Of a stretch of DNA of 55,260 nucleotides, positions 53,367-55,260 are shown one piece after another. The position numbers and the translations under genes are program-made. Under the pieces are notes generated by a model. It worked only from the letters and a program-made list of their open reading frames with translations. It made no database searches and had not been told where the DNA came from. Location: assembly GCA_017465085.1 (NCBI GenBank), contig JAFTWW010000034.1:1-55260 (forward strand), in the 5' to 3' direction. Numbering within the stretch: position 1 is the stretch's first letter; every line of letters starts with the position of its first letter. Origin of the DNA: Clostridia bacterium. Lineage in GTDB: Bacteria; Bacillota; Clostridia; Oscillospirales; Acutalibacteraceae.

Positions 53367-55260
53367 TTACTGTAAAAGCTTTAATCTGAGAGCAGATTCA
53401 TCTGCTGTATCTACCGCTCCGCTTATATCTATATCTGCGGCAAGCTTATCTATTTTAACAGATGTGTTATCATCATTATATCTTGCTATACGGGCAAGGT
53501 CGCGTAAGTCAACGCCGCCATAGGCGTTACAGTCACCCTCAAACTTGATTTTTGCTATAAGCTCATCGTTATCGGCATAAGTCTCATAAAGCTCGTTTGT
53601 GTTATCAATAATGGTGTTTACAAACTGCTTTGTGTTATAAAGGGTTGATAAATCAAGGCTTCTCATACTGCTTAAGAAGGTTTCATCAGCAGCGCTAAGG
53701 GTTGTTTCCTCAACTTTTTTATATAAAACCATACTGCCGACATAAGCCTCTATATCAAGTCCGCCTTCAATACACAGCATCAAGGTGCTAAATACCACGC
53801 CATCACCAAACGATGTTCTAATAGCATCTATACCTCCGCTTATAATATCCTCATCGGTATAGGTTATCCACTTTCCTGCATTATCGGCGGCAACATCTAA
53901 AGTGTTTCCGCTCTTTTGCTTTGCAGTGCCGCCGCCTGTGAGGTAGGTATATATTTTACCACCCTGATTTACGGTTTCATAGTATATATTTATATAAAAT
54001 CCATCGTATTCGCTTATATCTATTCCGTCTCCAAAATCGAAACGGTCTTCCCTGCCGCAGAAAAGAATTCTATCATAGGAATCCTTTCCTAAATCACTAT
54101 CGGCGGTATTATCGTTAATATCGTAATAAGAATAATAATCTCCTAACATTTCGGCGGTTGCGCCAAAGGGAAGAGCTTCGCTTTCGGCAGTTGCAAAGAT
54201 ATTATCTTCTCCTACATATGCCGCACCTGCATTATTAACCTTAACTCCCGCGGGCTTAAGACCTGTGCTGACAGATGAGTACATATTGTTATAGGCAGCC
54301 CTTATTTCTTCGTTGCTTTCAAACAGTACTAATTCGGTAGCATAGGCAGACTGTGCCAATTCCAAAGCTTCAACAAAGGCTTCCGTGTTTTGGTAGCCTG
54401 TAAAATCAAAGGCTTTAGCCTTGCTTACCAAATCAGCTCCGTTTACATATTCGGGAACAGGAGCTTTATAGCTTACTCTCAAGCAACCTACACTTACATT
54501 AGCCTCAGCGCCATCTAAAGCCTGCAATTCAAATCTTGTGAAGGTGTGACTTGTGAAGAAGGTTCTCCAATCACTAACACTACCCATTGGCATAAGCTCA
54601 TCAAGGGAGATCTTTATCCACTTATCCTCATTTGCTTCGGTTATATCTAAATAATATCCGCTAGGACTAATATTACCTCCATCATAGGCTAGACGGAAGC
54701 CCATCTTACCTTCTGTTACAATAGAGTTAATCTTAACATAGAGCCAACCTTCAGCTTCCGTGCCTTTTGATTTCGTTGAACCAGCTGCGAACTGATCGCC
54801 ATCGCCCATAAACAAGGTATAGGAGTTGGTACCGTTTGCCGTAGCTCTTGAAAGACCATCAGACATATCTAAGGTAGCATATTTCTCGCCGTAAGCAAAC
54901 TCTTCATCAGAAGTTGAAGTTTCGGTGGCGGTGGACCAAACATTGGTCTGATTTGCGCTTGATTCTTTTCTGTAAGTAGTAGGATAAAGCCAACTCTCAG
55001 AGGTTAACATATCCTCCCAAGCGGCTTCAAGCGCAAGAACGGATAATTCCTTTTTATAGTATTCCTTAGCATCGTTCAGAGCGGATACGAAGTTCTCGGT
55101 GTTAGCATAGCTTGAAGTGTCTAAACTCATAGCTTCCTTAACGAGCTCAATTCCAGAAAGCTCAGGAACATCAGTAACTGCAAATTCTCTTACTATACAG
55201 CTTATTGTTAAGTTGGCTACAGCGCCATCCAATAACATAAGCTCAAATTTTCCGAAATAA
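53367..55260 (-). CDS. Dockerin-containing repeat protein (5' end outside window)
   Basis: At least 630 residues, open through the right edge (the frame continues upstream of an internal Met at 55238 into FGKFEL). It alternates beta-rich modules resembling carbohydrate-binding jelly rolls (FELQALDGAEANVSVG recurs as FELMLLDGAVANLTIS) with helical repeats (GADLVSKAKAFDFTGYQNTEAF, matched by GIELVKEAMSLDTSSYANTENF). The last 65 residues form a type I dockerin: two calcium-loop repeats, GDCNAYGGVDLRDLARIARY and ADIDISGAVDTADESAL. Probably secreted and docked to a cohesin scaffold. No catalytic domain is visible in the part seen. Confidence 0.85.
   Translation of the reverse strand, partial: YFGKFELMLLDGAVANLTISCIVREFAVTDVPELSGIELVKEAMSLDTSSYANTENFVSALNDAKEYYKKELSVLALEAAWEDMLTSESWLYPTTYRKESSANQTNVWSTATETSTSDEEFAYGEKYATLDMSDGLSRATANGTNSYTLFMGDGDQFAAGSTKSKGTEAEGWLYVKINSIVTEGKMGFRLAYDGGNISPSGYYLDITEANEDKWIKISLDELMPMGSVSDWRTFFTSHTFTRFELQALDGAEANVSVGCLRVSYKAPVPEYVNGADLVSKAKAFDFTGYQNTEAFVEALELAQSAYATELVLFESNEEIRAAYNNMYSSVSTGLKPAGVKVNNAGAAYVGEDNIFATAESEALPFGATAEMLGDYYSYYDINDNTADSDLGKDSYDRILFCGREDRFDFGDGIDISEYDGFYINIYYETVNQGGKIYTYLTGGGTAKQKSGNTLDVAADNAGKWITYTDEDIISGGIDAIRTSFGDGVVFSTLMLCIEGGLDIEAYVGSMVLYKKVEETTLSAADETFLSSMRSLDLSTLYNTKQFVNTIIDNTNELYETYADNDELIAKIKFEGDCNAYGGVDLRDLARIARYNDDNTSVKIDKLAADIDISGAVDTADESALRLKLLQ

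Overview
The window looks like a chromosomal segment of an anaerobic member of the Clostridia, probably a gut Oscillospirales or Ruminococcaceae-like organism. I infer this from the Firmicutes S10-spc-alpha gene order with the KOW-domain gene between map and infA, an L27 with the Prp-cleaved N-terminal extension, Prp itself, MrnC, a T-box leader, a glycyl radical enzyme and a dockerin protein. The genus cannot be fixed from the sequence alone. Clear sigma-A type promoters (TTGACA-17-TATAAT) and strong GGAGG ribosome binding sites occur throughout.

Layout. Positions 1-181 hold the first codons of a gene leaving the window and two terminators. 181-6722 carries rhamnose isomerase, a DUF554 membrane protein with a CapA-type protein, and a circularly permuted GH3 glycosidase; the last two converge on a terminator split by a repeat-rich insert. 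6856-9505 is pnp and rpsO, each with a structured leader. 9749-11143 is a membrane-anchored HtrA protease. 11236-17168 is an oppBCDFA oligopeptide importer driven from a consensus promoter. Next comes a small XRE regulator gene broken by a 276-bp MITE. 18067-33529 is the complete S10-spc-alpha cluster (30 ribosomal proteins, secY, adk, map, infA, rpoA and a KOW protein). 33914-38119 holds yitT, mrnC (with a duplicated 5' end), obgE, a zinc-ribbon protein and rplU-prp-rpmA. 38332-42370 has two tandem SGNH hydrolases, an SDR and galE. tRNA-Arg(CCG) follows, then about 600 bp of palindromic elements. 43138-46898 has an XRE membrane regulator and a T-box controlled trpXYZ transporter.

46936-53210 is the most interesting region: a divergent AraC regulator, a short glycyl-radical activase, an unassigned glycyl radical enzyme of the dehydratase (CxE) type, a class I phosphomannose-isomerase-like protein and an FGGY sugar kinase, packed as one operon. 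It looks like a self-contained anaerobic pathway for a sugar, polyol or related compound that I cannot match to a characterised glycyl radical system. The window closes with a large dockerin-bearing secreted protein running off the right edge.

Non-coding structure is rich. Three families of short palindromes occur: hairpins separated by GTTATGA/TCATAAC, hairpins separated by GCGATAT/ATATCGC, and palindromes ending in CCCTAC. Two of the arrays are mirror-symmetric in their spacers. There are also a MITE, a three-way-junction fold-back element beside the tRNA, and several ribosomal and metabolic leader RNAs. No CRISPR array, phage module, integrase or recognised defence system was seen.
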